A DNA stretch of 64,000 nt from Chryseobacterium cupriresistens (GCF_046614675.1 NZ_JBKKJT010000002.1:620001-684000), one strand, 5' to 3'. Shown: positions 24,663 to 34,034, counted from the first letter of the stretch. The notes: generated by a model from the sequence alone, not told the origin. Numbers and translations are program-made.

Positions 24663-25637
24663 TTAGAACAAATCGTTTGCTGTAATACTCTTATCGTGTT
24701 TTGTATAGTCAACAGGTCTTTTTGCAAAGAAATCATCTAATGAATTGGCGAAAACTTCTTCCTCGAACCATACCATTGGTCTGTATTGTTCAGGAGTAAT
24801 GTTGTATTTTGTTTTCATGTTGATTTTCTTCAAGCTGTCATCCACACGGTATTTCATGAAGTTTAACAGATCTTCTTTAGAAACGTTGTCGATTTCTCCC
24901 AGTTCAAAGATCCAGCCAAGAATGTCTCCTTCTCTTGCGATAGATTCATCCACCAAAGTGTAAATGTCTTCGATGTCGCTGTCTGTTAACAAGTCAGGCT
25001 GTTCCTCACGGATTTTGTTGATCAGATAAATTCCTGCGTTAGCGTGAATCTGCTCATCTACGGAAGTCCATGCAATGATATTGGAAACATTTTTCATAAA
25101 CCCTTTGAATCTTGTGAAAGAAAGGATGATGGCAAACTGCGAGAAAAGAGAAACGTTTTCCACTAAAATACTGAATAATAATAAAGCGGAAACATACTCT
25201 TTAGGTGTTGCAGAGTTAGCATGTTTTAAAGCATTTCCCAGAAACTCTATTCTTCCTTTTACAGCAGGAATTTCGATAACATTAAGGAACTCATCATTAT
25301 ATCCTAATACCTCTAATAAACGGGAATATGCTTCAGAATGGCGGAATTCGCATTCTGCAAAAGTAGATCCTAATCCATTGAATTCCGGTTTTGGTAGGTG
25401 GTTGTATAAATTTCCCCAGAATGTCTTTACAGACACCTCGATCTGTGCAATGGCTAACAGCGCATTTTTCACAGCATGCTTCTCATGTGGTTCCAACTGC
25501 GAATGAAAATCCTGAACATCTGCAGTAAAGTCCACTTCCGAATGCACCCAGAACGATTTGTTGATGGCTTCTACAAATTGAAGAACCTCCGGGTATTCAA
25601 ATGGCTTATAACTTACTCTTTTATCAAAAATTCCCAT
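24663..25637 (-). CDS. nrdB: Ribonucleoside-diphosphate reductase, beta subunit
   Basis: A 324-residue ferritin-like radical-generating subunit of class I ribonucleotide reductase. The metal-ligand and radical motif is ECEFRHSEAY, with Glu97, His100 and Tyr104 in the spacing of E. coli Glu115, His118 and Tyr122, so a tyrosyl radical is expected. A later ligand pair is in DEQIHANAG. No N-terminal ATP-cone is present, unlike some Flavobacteriia NrdB proteins that carry one. I chose the ATG of MGIFDKR; the open frame 85 codons upstream has non-protein-like composition and contains DnaA-box-like sites. Confidence 0.95.
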   Translation of the reverse strand: MGIFDKRVSYKPFEYPEVLQFVEAINKSFWVHSEVDFTADVQDFHSQLEPHEKHAVKNALLAIAQIEVSVKTFWGNLYNHLPKPEFNGLGSTFAECEFRHSEAYSRLLEVLGYNDEFLNVIEIPAVKGRIEFLGNALKHANSATPKEYVSALLLFSILVENVSLFSQFAIILSFTRFKGFMKNVSNIIAWTSVDEQIHANAGIYLINKIREEQPDLLTDSDIEDIYTLVDESIAREGDILGWIFELGEIDNVSKEDLLNFMKYRVDDSLKKINMKTKYNITPEQYRPMVWFEEEVFANSLDDFFAKRPVDYTKHDKSITANDLF

Positions 25638-26061
25638 ATTAAATATCTTTATAATTAAATAATTTAGATCCTTGTGGATAACGTTCAGGAAATACTTAAC
25701 TTTTTGTTTATCTGGAAGTTGTGAATTAAAGTTATTCACTTCCCCAAATTCATATTTCTTGTAAAGAACTAATAGCAAAGTTCGAAAAAAAGAACTGATT
25801 TTGAAAGGGGTAAATACTAATAGGCTGACTTTTAGCCTGAAAAGTTTTCCACATTTACATGAAACTGGCTCGGATAATAGGCTGGACAGCAATCTTGAGG
25901 ATAAATAGATATAAATTGGGAGTTACAGTTAAACAATATTTTGTAAAGTATTATTAATAAAGGATTAATGTATTAAACAAAAAAATATTTGAATAAATTT
26001 TTATTCTTGTAACAATTTGAAAATATCATCTACTTATTGGGTATAAAACATACATCACTTA
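25638..26061. other. Divergent region of nrdB and the ABC operon with DnaA-box-like sites
   Basis: A 424-base AT-rich region without a gene. A perfect DnaA box TTATCCACA is on the - strand at 25673-25681. TAATTCACA (one mismatch, - strand) is at 25720-25728, TTATTCACT (one mismatch, + strand) at 25732-25740, and TTTTCCACA, fitting TTWTNCACA, at 25845-25853 on the + strand. A small hairpin AGGCT...AGCCT lies near 25822-25837. No exact TAnnTTTG promoter for either flanking gene is clear. Confidence 0.6.
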
Positions 26062-26751
26062 ATGTTAGTAATTCAGGATTTAAATAAGTCATACGATACA
26101 GGGAAAAGCAAGCTTCATGTTCTCAAAGGAATTAATCTGAATATTTCTGAAGGGGAGTTTGTTTCCATTATGGGAAGTTCCGGTTCCGGAAAATCTACCC
26201 TTCTTAATATTATTGGAATTCTGGATGAAAAAGATTCCGGAACCTATGAGTTGGATGGAGTTCCTATTGAACATTTATCCGAGGTAAAGGCTGCAGAATA
26301 CAGAAGCAGATTTCTGGGATTTATTTTCCAGTCTTTTAACCTTATCAATTATAAAACAGCTTTGGAAAATGTTGCCCTGCCTTTGTATTATCAGAATGTA
26401 CCAAGAAAAGAGCGAAATCAGAAAGCTATGGAATATCTGGAAAAAGTAGGATTGGCACAATGGGCCAACCACCTTCCAAGTGAACTTTCAGGAGGGCAGA
26501 AGCAGAGAGTAGCCATTGCAAGAGCTTTGATTACAGATCCTAAAGTAGTACTGGCAGATGAGCCAACCGGAGCATTAGACTCCAAAACCACTCATGATAT
26601 TATGAAACTTCTTCAGGATATCAATAATGAAGGAAAAACAATCATCGTTGTAACCCACGAACCTGATGTAGCTGCACAGACCAAAAGAAATGTAGTACTG
26701 AAAGATGGGATTATTGAAAGTGATGAGTTTATTAAGCAGATTGTGCTTTAG
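26062..26751 (+). CDS. ABC transporter ATP-binding protein, MacB/LolD type
   Basis: A 229-residue ATPase of the FtsE/LolD/MacB group. The Walker A GSSGSGKST is at residues 38-46, the signature LSGGQKQR at 142-149 and Walker B VVLADEP at 162-168, followed by the family's TGALDS D-loop. It is the first gene of a four-gene + strand operon with two FtsX-like permeases and a membrane-fusion protein. Together these form a MacAB-like mechanotransmission exporter, in which ATP hydrolysis in the cytosol drives conformational change in the periplasm. Substrate unknown. Confidence 0.93.
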   Translation: MLVIQDLNKSYDTGKSKLHVLKGINLNISEGEFVSIMGSSGSGKSTLLNIIGILDEKDSGTYELDGVPIEHLSEVKAAEYRSRFLGFIFQSFNLINYKTALENVALPLYYQNVPRKERNQKAMEYLEKVGLAQWANHLPSELSGGQKQRVAIARALITDPKVVLADEPTGALDSKTTHDIMKLLQDINNEGKTIIVVTHEPDVAAQTKRNVVLKDGIIESDEFIKQIVL

Positions 26752-26757
26752 GATTTT

Positions 26758-26787
26758 GATAATTTGAAAATGAGATAATTTGAAAAT
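26758..26787. repeat. Two copies of a 14-base direct repeat in the operon spacer
   Basis: GATAATTTGAAAAT occurs at 26758-26771 and 26774-26787, 16 bases apart. The spacer before the first permease gene also carries TTTAATCTTTAAG and CAATCTTTAAAT, with similar sequence before the adaptor gene. Confidence 0.6.
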
Positions 26788-26842
26788 TTAATGATTCTGT
26801 TTTTTAATCTTTAAGTTTTTCAATCTTTAAATACCGATAAAA

Positions 26843-28072
26843 ATGTTTGACCTAGATCGTTGGCAGGAAATATTCAGTTCTATCCGGAGTAATGTACTTC
26901 GGACAGTGCTTTCAGGGTTTACAGTAGCTTTGGGACTGTTTATTTTCATCGTACTTTTTGGAATTGGAACAGGTCTTCAGAATGCTTTTTCTGAAGGATT
27001 CTCAGGTGATGCCAAAAACCTGATCACCATTACTACCGGAAAAACGACATTGGCCTATAAAGGACTGCAGTCAGACCGAACCGTTACACTGAATAATGGT
27101 GACTATGATTTTCTTATTAACGCTGAGAAAAAAAATGTAGGAGCTTCCAGCCCGAGATACAATGCCAGTTTAATGGTGAAATATGGTAAAGAAAGCGGAA
27201 TCTATCAGATCCATGGAGCAGAACCCGGAGAGCAGGTGATTGAGAACCGGAAAATGATAGACGGCAGATATATTTCTCCAAGAGATCTGGAAGGAAAGCA
27301 AAATGTGGCAGTCATTGGAAGAATGGTACAGCGGGATTTGATCAAGAACGGAAGTCCTGTAGGAAAAGAACTGGATATCAATGGAACTATGTTTAAAGTG
27401 GTGGGCGTATTTTCAGATGATGGTGGAGACTGGGATGAAAGACATATCACGGTGCCGATTACCACTTTGCAGCAGATGAAAAAAGGTTCCGATACGGTGA
27501 ATATTGCCTATATCTCATACAGTGATAAACTGACTCCTCAGGAAGCCATTAAATACGGAGATGAACTTAAAGATAAGCTGAAATTAAGGAAAAATGTTTC
27601 TCCTGATGATGAAAACGGTGTCCGTGTCTGGAATAATGCTAAAAATATGAACGACACATTCATGTTTATGGCGGTACTTACAGCAATTGTAGGGTTTATC
27701 GGATTAGGAACATTGCTTGCCGGAATCATTGGGATCAGTAACATTATGGTGTATATCGTAAAAGAAAGAACCAAAGAAATCGGAGTACGAAAAGCTATTG
27801 GCGCAAAACCAAGCGGAATTGTAGGGCTGATTGTTCAGGAAAGTGTTGTGATTACAGTGGTGTCCGGACTTGTTGGAGTAGGAATAGGTGTTTTGACCTT
27901 AAACCTTATCGGGAACAGCCTTGAAGAGTTTTTTATTAAAAACCCAAGTGTAGGCTGGGGATCCATCATTATGGCATTCATTGCACTGATTTTCTCAGGA
28001 CTGATCGCAGGATTTGTACCCGCATACAGAGCTTCCAGAATCAAACCGATTGAAGCGCTGAGAACGGAATAA
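26843..28072 (+). CDS. ABC transporter permease, MacB/FtsX type
   Basis: A 409-residue membrane subunit with an N-terminal transmembrane helix (about residues 18-42), a periplasmic MacB core domain (about 45-265) and three C-terminal helices (about 275-400) ending in the family motif VPAYRASRIKPIEALRTE. The segment VKERTKEIGVRKAIGA before the last helices is the FtsX signature. It is 30-40% like the following permease by eye, so the exporter likely works as a heterodimer of these two with the ATPase upstream. Confidence 0.93.
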   Translation: MFDLDRWQEIFSSIRSNVLRTVLSGFTVALGLFIFIVLFGIGTGLQNAFSEGFSGDAKNLITITTGKTTLAYKGLQSDRTVTLNNGDYDFLINAEKKNVGASSPRYNASLMVKYGKESGIYQIHGAEPGEQVIENRKMIDGRYISPRDLEGKQNVAVIGRMVQRDLIKNGSPVGKELDINGTMFKVVGVFSDDGGDWDERHITVPITTLQQMKKGSDTVNIAYISYSDKLTPQEAIKYGDELKDKLKLRKNVSPDDENGVRVWNNAKNMNDTFMFMAVLTAIVGFIGLGTLLAGIIGISNIMVYIVKERTKEIGVRKAIGAKPSGIVGLIVQESVVITVVSGLVGVGIGVLTLNLIGNSLEEFFIKNPSVGWGSIIMAFIALIFSGLIAGFVPAYRASRIKPIEALRTE

Positions 28073-28143
28073 TATAAACAAAAGGCAAAAATGCAGATTG
28101 ATGGAATTCATAACTCATAATGTATAACTCATAATTCAACAAG

Positions 28144-29415
28144 GTGAATATCATATTTAAAAAAGATACTTGGCAGGAAATTTATTATTCATTGAGGAAT
28201 AATAAACTCCGGACATTTCTTACCATGATCGGTGTAGGATGGGGAATGTTTTTGTATGTAAGCCTTCTTGGAGCAGCAAAAGGAATGGAGAATGGTTTTG
28301 ATAAATTATTTTCCGGTTTTGCCACCAATTCAATCTTCCTGTGGGCACAAAAAACATCAATTCCATATGAAGGATTTCCTAAAGGAAGAGAAGTTCATCT
28401 GAACTTAAACGATATGGAAATGCTGAAAAGAAAAGTAACAGCCATAGATTATATCTCGCCGCAAAATGCGAGAGGAAGCTTTACAGGAACTCCCGGGGAA
28501 GCAATGTCCAGAAACGGTAAGAACGGAACCTATTCGCTTACCGGAGATTATTCTGTGGGAAATAAAATTTCAGAAAAGAAACTGATCTTCGGACGTTATA
28601 TCAATGATGCCGATGTTTCCGGGAATAAAAATGTAGTTGTTATTGGAGAAGAGATTTACAAAAACTTCTTTGATTCCAAGAAAAAAGAGAATCCAATAGG
28701 AAAATCAATCAATATTAAAGGGTTGTTCTTCAATGTTATCGGCGTTTTCCGGGTAAAAAAAGGAGGAGGATTTGAAAATGATCAAACGGCTTTCATTCCA
28801 CTTTCCACTTATACGAAAATGTATAATGCAGGAGATCAGATAGACATGTTTGCCATTGTTAGTAAGCCGAATGCCAATGTCAATTCCGTAGAAGAAGATG
28901 TAAAACAGGTTTTAAAAAGCAAAAATAAAGTGTCCCCTGAAGATACCAATGCTTTCGGAAGTTTCAACCTTGGAAAAGAATTTAAAAAGCTCACAGGTTT
29001 CCTTACGGGAATGCAGCTGTTAACAATCATTGTAGGTACACTGACTATCCTTGCGGGAGTTATCGCGATTTCAAATATCCTTTTGATTACAGTAAAAGAA
29101 AGAACCAAAGAAATCGGGATCAGAAGAGCGTTGGGAGCAAAACCTGCGGAAGTAAGAAATCAGATTCTCCTGGAAAGTGTTGTTATTACACTCTCTTCGG
29201 GATTAATAGGTTTCATGTTTGGAATCTTTGTATTAATGATTCTCAATGCGGTTACCCAGGGGCAGGATTCATTTCCTTTCTATAATCCGACAGTGAACTA
29301 CGGAAACGTATTTGCTGCGATGGCTGTCATGGTGATTCTGGGATTAATAATCGGGATGATTCCGGCACAGAGAGCCGTAAAGATCAGGCCTATTGAAGCA
29401 TTAAGAACAGAGTAA
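28144..29415 (+). CDS. ABC transporter permease, MacB/FtsX type, GTG start
   Basis: A 423-residue paralogue of the preceding permease with the same layout: N-terminal helix near 20-45, periplasmic core, three C-terminal helices and terminal PAQRAVKIRPIEALRTE. The FtsX signature is VKERTKEIGIRRALGA. The start is the GTG at 28144: no ATG is near and the following DTWQEIYYSLRNN aligns with DRWQEIFSSIRSN of the first permease. Confidence 0.92.
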   Translation: MNIIFKKDTWQEIYYSLRNNKLRTFLTMIGVGWGMFLYVSLLGAAKGMENGFDKLFSGFATNSIFLWAQKTSIPYEGFPKGREVHLNLNDMEMLKRKVTAIDYISPQNARGSFTGTPGEAMSRNGKNGTYSLTGDYSVGNKISEKKLIFGRYINDADVSGNKNVVVIGEEIYKNFFDSKKKENPIGKSINIKGLFFNVIGVFRVKKGGGFENDQTAFIPLSTYTKMYNAGDQIDMFAIVSKPNANVNSVEEDVKQVLKSKNKVSPEDTNAFGSFNLGKEFKKLTGFLTGMQLLTIIVGTLTILAGVIAISNILLITVKERTKEIGIRRALGAKPAEVRNQILLESVVITLSSGLIGFMFGIFVLMILNAVTQGQDSFPFYNPTVNYGNVFAAMAVMVILGLIIGMIPAQRAVKIRPIEALRTE

Positions 29416-29521
29416 TTAATTTGAAAATAAAACAATTTTAAGATTTAGAAAAAGGACTATAGAGAATCAATCTTTAAATTTTAAATCTTTCAATCTATTG
29501 AATAAAAAATAAACTATACAT

Positions 29522-30733
29522 ATGAAAAAGAAATTCACCTGGAAAAAAGCCATTTATATAGTATTAGGGCTTTTATTTGCAGTGGCATTGTTCTCAGGGC
29601 TTGGCTATCTTATCAAATCAAACTCTAAAGAAGGAGAAGCTTTCCTTACCCGTAAGCCTACCGTTCAGAATATGGATGATAAAGTAATGGCAACAGGAAA
29701 AATTGTTCCCAAAGAAGAAATTGAAATCAAGCCCAACATTGCAGGGATTATAGATAAAATTTTAGTAAAAGAAGGAGATAAGGTAGAAGTAGGGCAGTTA
29801 ATTGCTACCGTAAAAATTGTTCCGAGTATCTCTGAAGTAAATGCCGCTCAGCAGGAAGTTCAGAATGCAAAGATTCAGATCAGTAATGCCCAGATGAATG
29901 TAGGAAACATGCAGAAGCAGTTTGATATGCAGGATAAGCTTTACAAGCAGGGAGTCGCTTCTAAGCAGGAGTATCTGAACGCTCAGCAGCAGTTGTACTC
30001 TCAGCAGCAGACTTTGAAAAATGCCCAGCAGCAGTTGAATACCGCTCAAAAAAGATTGCAGATCGCTAAAACAGGGGCAACTCCTGAACTTAAAGGACAA
30101 GGTTTGGCCACTACAGAAATCCGTTCCAAAGCATCAGGTACTGTACTTGAAGTTCCTGTAAAAGCAGGAAGCCAGGTGATTGAAGCCAATAACTTTAACG
30201 CCGGAACTACCATCTGTTCAGTGGCAGATCTGAATGTTCTGATCTTTAAAGGTGAAATTGATGAAGCCCAGGCCGGAAAGCTAAGTGAAGGTATGGATAT
30301 GAACATCGTGATCGGTGCTCTTCAGAATAAAACTTTCCCCGGAAAACTAACCATGATTGCTCCAAAAGGTAAGGATAATGCAGGAACTATTAAATTTCCG
30401 GTAGAAGGTAATGTAACTAATCCTAATAATGAGTATATTAGAGCAGGTTTTTCTGCCAACGGTGAAATTGTTTTAAGTTCTCAGAAAAATGCATTATTAT
30501 TGGATGAGTCTTTAATTCAGTATGAAAAGAAACAAGGAAAAGATGTTCCTTTCGTGGAAGTGAAACAAAAAGACGGGAAATTCAAAAAAGTATATGTAAA
30601 ACTGGGAGCAAGTGATGGGATCAATGTTCAGATTCTTCCGGGATCAAATATTACAAAAGACACCGAAATTAAAGTGTGGAATCCATCTGATAAAGATAAA
30701 GAAGAGCTTAAAGAAAAAGCGAATAAAAAATAA
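29522..30733 (+). CDS. Periplasmic adaptor subunit, HlyD/MacA family
   Basis: A 403-residue membrane-fusion protein. One N-terminal transmembrane helix (about 9-30) is followed by a lipoyl-like half-motif (IKPNIAGIIDKILVKEGDKVEVGQ, residues 75-98), an alpha-helical hairpin rich in Gln and Ala (about 105-185, QQQLYSQQQTLKNAQQQL), the second lipoyl half and a beta-barrel. It would link the two permeases to an outer membrane TolC-like channel; none is encoded beside it, so the channel must come from elsewhere. The gene ends at a strong terminator. Confidence 0.92.
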   Translation: MKKKFTWKKAIYIVLGLLFAVALFSGLGYLIKSNSKEGEAFLTRKPTVQNMDDKVMATGKIVPKEEIEIKPNIAGIIDKILVKEGDKVEVGQLIATVKIVPSISEVNAAQQEVQNAKIQISNAQMNVGNMQKQFDMQDKLYKQGVASKQEYLNAQQQLYSQQQTLKNAQQQLNTAQKRLQIAKTGATPELKGQGLATTEIRSKASGTVLEVPVKAGSQVIEANNFNAGTTICSVADLNVLIFKGEIDEAQAGKLSEGMDMNIVIGALQNKTFPGKLTMIAPKGKDNAGTIKFPVEGNVTNPNNEYIRAGFSANGEIVLSSQKNALLLDESLIQYEKKQGKDVPFVEVKQKDGKFKKVYVKLGASDGINVQILPGSNITKDTEIKVWNPSDKDKEELKEKANKK

Positions 30734-30761
30734 TAAACTACACTATACACTTTTAAACTGT

Positions 30762-30799
30762 GAATCCCTGAGGAATTTTTTTCTCGGGGATTCTTTTTT
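30762..30799 (+). terminator. Terminator of the ABC exporter operon
   Basis: GAATCCCTGAG (30762-30772) pairs with CTCGGGGATTC (30783-30793), one G-T wobble, followed by six T. Confidence 0.85.
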
Positions 30800-30829
30800 A
30801 CGTCAAAATCTTTTGCAGGTGTAAATTCT

Positions 30830-30837
30830 TATATTTG
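30830..30837 (+). promoter_or_regulatory. -7 element of the zinc-ribbon gene
   Basis: TATATTTG, an exact TAnnTTTG match, 21 bases before the ATG at 30859 and just after the preceding terminator. Confidence 0.5.
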
Positions 30838-30858
30838 AATATATAAATCCATGAAAAA

Positions 30859-31425
30859 ATGTGTCGCTACGCCCAGAAAACTTATAAATCACATTATGTC
30901 TGTTTCAAATGCCGGAAATCATTTAAACAGCCGGATGCTTATGATATTATAAAAAGGATCGAAAAAGAAAAAGTATACCATGAACCAGGGAAGTCAGTCC
31001 GTAATGTAGGATATGCTTTTACAAAGGCAGGAACACAAGAGCTGGAAAAAATTGTTTCAGAGATTGAAAACCGGACTATAAAATGTCCTGAATGCAGCAG
31101 TATGATGGCTGATATGGGGAAAGATTTTAAAGCCCCTAAAAAAACAGCTCTCAAAGAATGGAAGATTATAGAAAGCCTTTTTAAAACAGGGAAATGCTTT
31201 CACTCATGTGGCTGTGATGGAATAGGGTATATTCCTGGAAATCCTAAAGACTATGAAACGTATCTGAATAATATATTGAAAACATATCAGGAATATTTAG
31301 CTGCCTGCCAGAAGCTTCCTATAGAAAAATGTCCTGAGAAGAATGACGAAATAAAGTATTGGTCTGACAATATCCAGAAGATAAAAACTGAAATTATTGA
31401 TAACAGATTTGAAATAATATTGTAA
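30859..31425 (+). CDS. Hypothetical protein with zinc-ribbon-like cysteine pairs
   Basis: A 188-residue soluble protein that I do not recognise as a named family. It has CFKC near residue 15, CPEC near residue 76, a CFHSCGCDG cluster near residue 115 and further Cys in its C-terminal helical half. Two CxxC pairs about 60 residues apart suggest zinc binding. It is monocistronic with its own promoter element. Confidence 0.7.
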   Translation: MCRYAQKTYKSHYVCFKCRKSFKQPDAYDIIKRIEKEKVYHEPGKSVRNVGYAFTKAGTQELEKIVSEIENRTIKCPECSSMMADMGKDFKAPKKTALKEWKIIESLFKTGKCFHSCGCDGIGYIPGNPKDYETYLNNILKTYQEYLAACQKLPIEKCPEKNDEIKYWSDNIQKIKTEIIDNRFEIIL

Positions 31426-31475
31426 CGGAAAAGAGGTTGAAACTGTCTTATCTTTAAAATTCCAAACTATATCCC

Positions 31476-33002
31476 ATGAAAAAAGACTATTGGATTCTGT
31501 TTCTTTTTATCGTTGCAAAGTTTGCCCTTCAATACTCTCTGATAAGCCCTGAGTATGAACTTCACCGGGATGAATACCTGCATCTTGATCAGGCGAATCA
31601 TCCTGCATGGGGATATCTTTCGGTTCCGCCTGCCAATTCCTGGATAGCCTGGATCATTAAAATGTTGGGGAATTCCATATTTTGGGTTAAATTTTTTCCA
31701 GCTCTGTTTGGAACTTTGACGATTGTCCTTACATGGAAAGTTGTGGAAGAACTCAAGGGAAGCCTGTTTGCTAAAATACTGGCTTCTACAGGAATATTAT
31801 TTTCAGTACTTCTTCGGGTCAATATGCTGTTCCAGCCGACATCTCTGGAGATCTTTCTCTGGCTTTTCCTTTATTACAGCCTGATCAAATATTTCAATTC
31901 CCAAGAAGTAAAGTGGCTTTACACAGGAGCCGTCATTGTCGGAATCGGATTATTAAATAAATACAATATTGCCTTTTCATTATTAGGGCTTATTCCTGCC
32001 TTATTACTGACGGAGCAAAGGAAGGTTTTTATGCAGCCTCATATATATTGGGCAGCTGTTTTGGCTTTAATTATTATTTTTCCTAATCTCCTCTGGCAGT
32101 ATCAGAATCAGTTCCCGGTTGTCCATCATATGAAAGAACTTTCTGAACGGCAGCTTGTACATGTAGATAGAATGGATTTTATGAAATCCCAGATTTTATT
32201 TTTTGCCGGAGTTATTTTTGTGATTATTGCTGGCTGGGGAGCATTGCTGTTATACAAACCTTTTGAAAAATACAGGTTTTTCTTTTGGAGCTATATCATC
32301 ACAATTACTGTGTTTTTGTTCTTTAAAGCAAAAGATTACTACGCGATAGGGCTCTATCCTGTTTATATTGCTTTTGGTGCTGTTTTTCTCGGAAATGTAT
32401 TTGAAAAAGGCTGGAAAAGATTTTTAAAACCGGTTAGCATACTTATTCCAATACTTTTATTCCTGCCTTTGTATAATGTGGCTTTTCCAAATAAAAGTCC
32501 TGAATATATCGTATCCCACCAAAGCCAGTATAAAAAATTAGGACTGCTTCGCTGGGAAGATGGAAAAGATCATCCGCTGCCACAGGATTTTGCTGATATG
32601 CAGGGTTGGAAAGAGCTGGCTCAAAAAGTAGATAAAGAGTATTCCAGATTGTCAAAAACCGGAAATACCATGGTACTATGTGATAATTACGGACAGACCG
32701 GAGCTATTAATTATTACTCAAAAGCCGGGGTCGTGGCGGTGTCATTTAATGCAGATTATATCAATTGGATAGATGTAAGCAAAAAATATAAAAATGTAAT
32801 CAGGGTTAAAGAGGCATCTGAAGCAGGAAAAGAACTTAAAGAATCCGGTTCCTTTTTCGAAGTTGCAACATTAAAAGATTCCATTACCAATCCTTACGCG
32901 AGAGAAAGAGGAACTGCAATTTTCAGTTTGCAGGGAGCGAAAGTAGATATTAACAAGAGAATTCAGGACGAAATTATCGAAGTTAAAAATGGGTGGAAAT
33001 AA
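31476..33002 (+). CDS. Glycosyltransferase family 39-type integral membrane protein
   Basis: A 508-residue GT-C fold protein with about 10-11 transmembrane helices in its first 350 residues and a soluble C-terminal domain. The first periplasmic loop carries the acidic HRDEYLHLDQANHPAWGY motif (residues 30-47), typical of ArnT/PMT-like transferases that take sugars from polyprenyl-phosphate donors. Acceptor and sugar are unknown. It is outside the polysaccharide locus and separated from it by three housekeeping genes. Confidence 0.85.
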   Translation: MKKDYWILFLFIVAKFALQYSLISPEYELHRDEYLHLDQANHPAWGYLSVPPANSWIAWIIKMLGNSIFWVKFFPALFGTLTIVLTWKVVEELKGSLFAKILASTGILFSVLLRVNMLFQPTSLEIFLWLFLYYSLIKYFNSQEVKWLYTGAVIVGIGLLNKYNIAFSLLGLIPALLLTEQRKVFMQPHIYWAAVLALIIIFPNLLWQYQNQFPVVHHMKELSERQLVHVDRMDFMKSQILFFAGVIFVIIAGWGALLLYKPFEKYRFFFWSYIITITVFLFFKAKDYYAIGLYPVYIAFGAVFLGNVFEKGWKRFLKPVSILIPILLFLPLYNVAFPNKSPEYIVSHQSQYKKLGLLRWEDGKDHPLPQDFADMQGWKELAQKVDKEYSRLSKTGNTMVLCDNYGQTGAINYYSKAGVVAVSFNADYINWIDVSKKYKNVIRVKEASEAGKELKESGSFFEVATLKDSITNPYARERGTAIFSLQGAKVDINKRIQDEIIEVKNGWK

Positions 33003-33072
33003 TTTTAATAAAGTTGTAAATGACAATTTGCAGATAGGATAAAGCTAATAGATAAATATTATTGCAACTTTA

Positions 33073-33101
33073 TTGCGTTAATTGATTTTAGGTTAACTTT
33101 G
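33073..33101 (+). promoter_or_regulatory. Promoter of the TrxR-like gene
   Basis: TTG at 33073-33075 and TAACTTTG at 33094-33101 are 18 bases apart, a full match to the Bacteroidota primary-sigma promoter. The ATG is at 33132. Confidence 0.65.
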
Positions 33102-33131
33102 CATTTTCAATTATCAATTATCAACTAAACT

Positions 33132-34034
33132 ATGGAAAACAAAAACTTTGATGTCATCATAACAGGAGGAAGTTATTCAGGATTATCTGCAGCAATGGCT
33201 TTAGGAAGATCTTTAAGAAATGTCCTGATTATTGATAACGGAAAACCTTGCAACAGACAAACTCCGCATTCTCATAACTTTGTCACTCACGATGGGAAAA
33301 CACCATCAGAAATTGCACAGCTTGCCAGAAAAGATGTAGAAAAATACAATACAGTGCATTTTTACAACGGAACTGTAGCGAAAACAGAAAAAGCGATCGG
33401 AGGTTTTGAGGTTGAAATTTCCTCCGGTGAAAAATTTAAGGCTAAAAAACTGATTCTGGCTTCAGGCGTAAAAGATACAATGCCGGATATTCCCGGGTTT
33501 GCAGAATGCTGGGGGATTTCTGTGATACATTGCCCATACTGTCATGGTTATGAAGTGAAAAACGAGGTTACGGGAATTCTTTCCAACGGAGATATGGGCT
33601 ACGAATTTTCGAAACTGATTTTTAATCTGACTAAAAATCTCACGCTGTTTACAAATGGAAAAGCAGCTTTTACCGAAGAACAGCTTGAAAAACTTAAGCA
33701 GAATAAAATCATTCTTAACGAAGATGAAATTGCAGGTATAGAACATACGAACGGCTTCATTCAAAGAATTATTTTCAAAAATGGAAAGGAAATTCCTTTA
33801 CAGGCTTTGTATGCGAAAATTCCTTTTGAGCAAAATATTAATGTTGATGATCTGGGCTGTGAAATAACAGAACAGGGATTTATTAAAGTAGATATGATGC
33901 AGAAAACAAGCATTCCCGGAGTTTATGCCTGTGGAGATAATGTAACCATGATGCGCTCCGTAGCCAATGCCGTTGCACAGGGTAATTTTGCAGGAGCCAT
34001 AGTGAATAAGGAACTGTCAGATGAAGAATTTTAG
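33132..34034 (+). CDS. NAD(P)/FAD-dependent oxidoreductase, thioredoxin reductase-like
   Basis: A 300-residue flavoprotein of the thioredoxin-reductase fold. The FAD site begins IITGGSYSGLSAAMALG (residues 10-26) and is completed by VYACGDN near the C-terminus. The redox pair is CPYC in VIHCPYCHGYE, near residue 136, with the CxxC of disulfide reductases rather than the CATC of standard TrxB. The nucleotide-binding segment ILSNGDMGYE is weak compared with canonical GxGxxA. It may reduce a thioredoxin-like partner; the true partner is unknown. Confidence 0.87.
   Translation: MENKNFDVIITGGSYSGLSAAMALGRSLRNVLIIDNGKPCNRQTPHSHNFVTHDGKTPSEIAQLARKDVEKYNTVHFYNGTVAKTEKAIGGFEVEISSGEKFKAKKLILASGVKDTMPDIPGFAECWGISVIHCPYCHGYEVKNEVTGILSNGDMGYEFSKLIFNLTKNLTLFTNGKAAFTEEQLEKLKQNKIILNEDEIAGIEHTNGFIQRIIFKNGKEIPLQALYAKIPFEQNINVDDLGCEITEQGFIKVDMMQKTSIPGVYACGDNVTMMRSVANAVAQGNFAGAIVNKELSDEEF

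Noticed and set aside
25075..25506. 143-codon frame antisense to nrdB
   Set aside because: Fully inside nrdB, whose catalytic motifs are intact; no promoter or family match.
30612..30824. 70-codon + strand frame overlapping the adaptor end
   Set aside because: Alternative frame of the adaptor gene that runs through its terminator.
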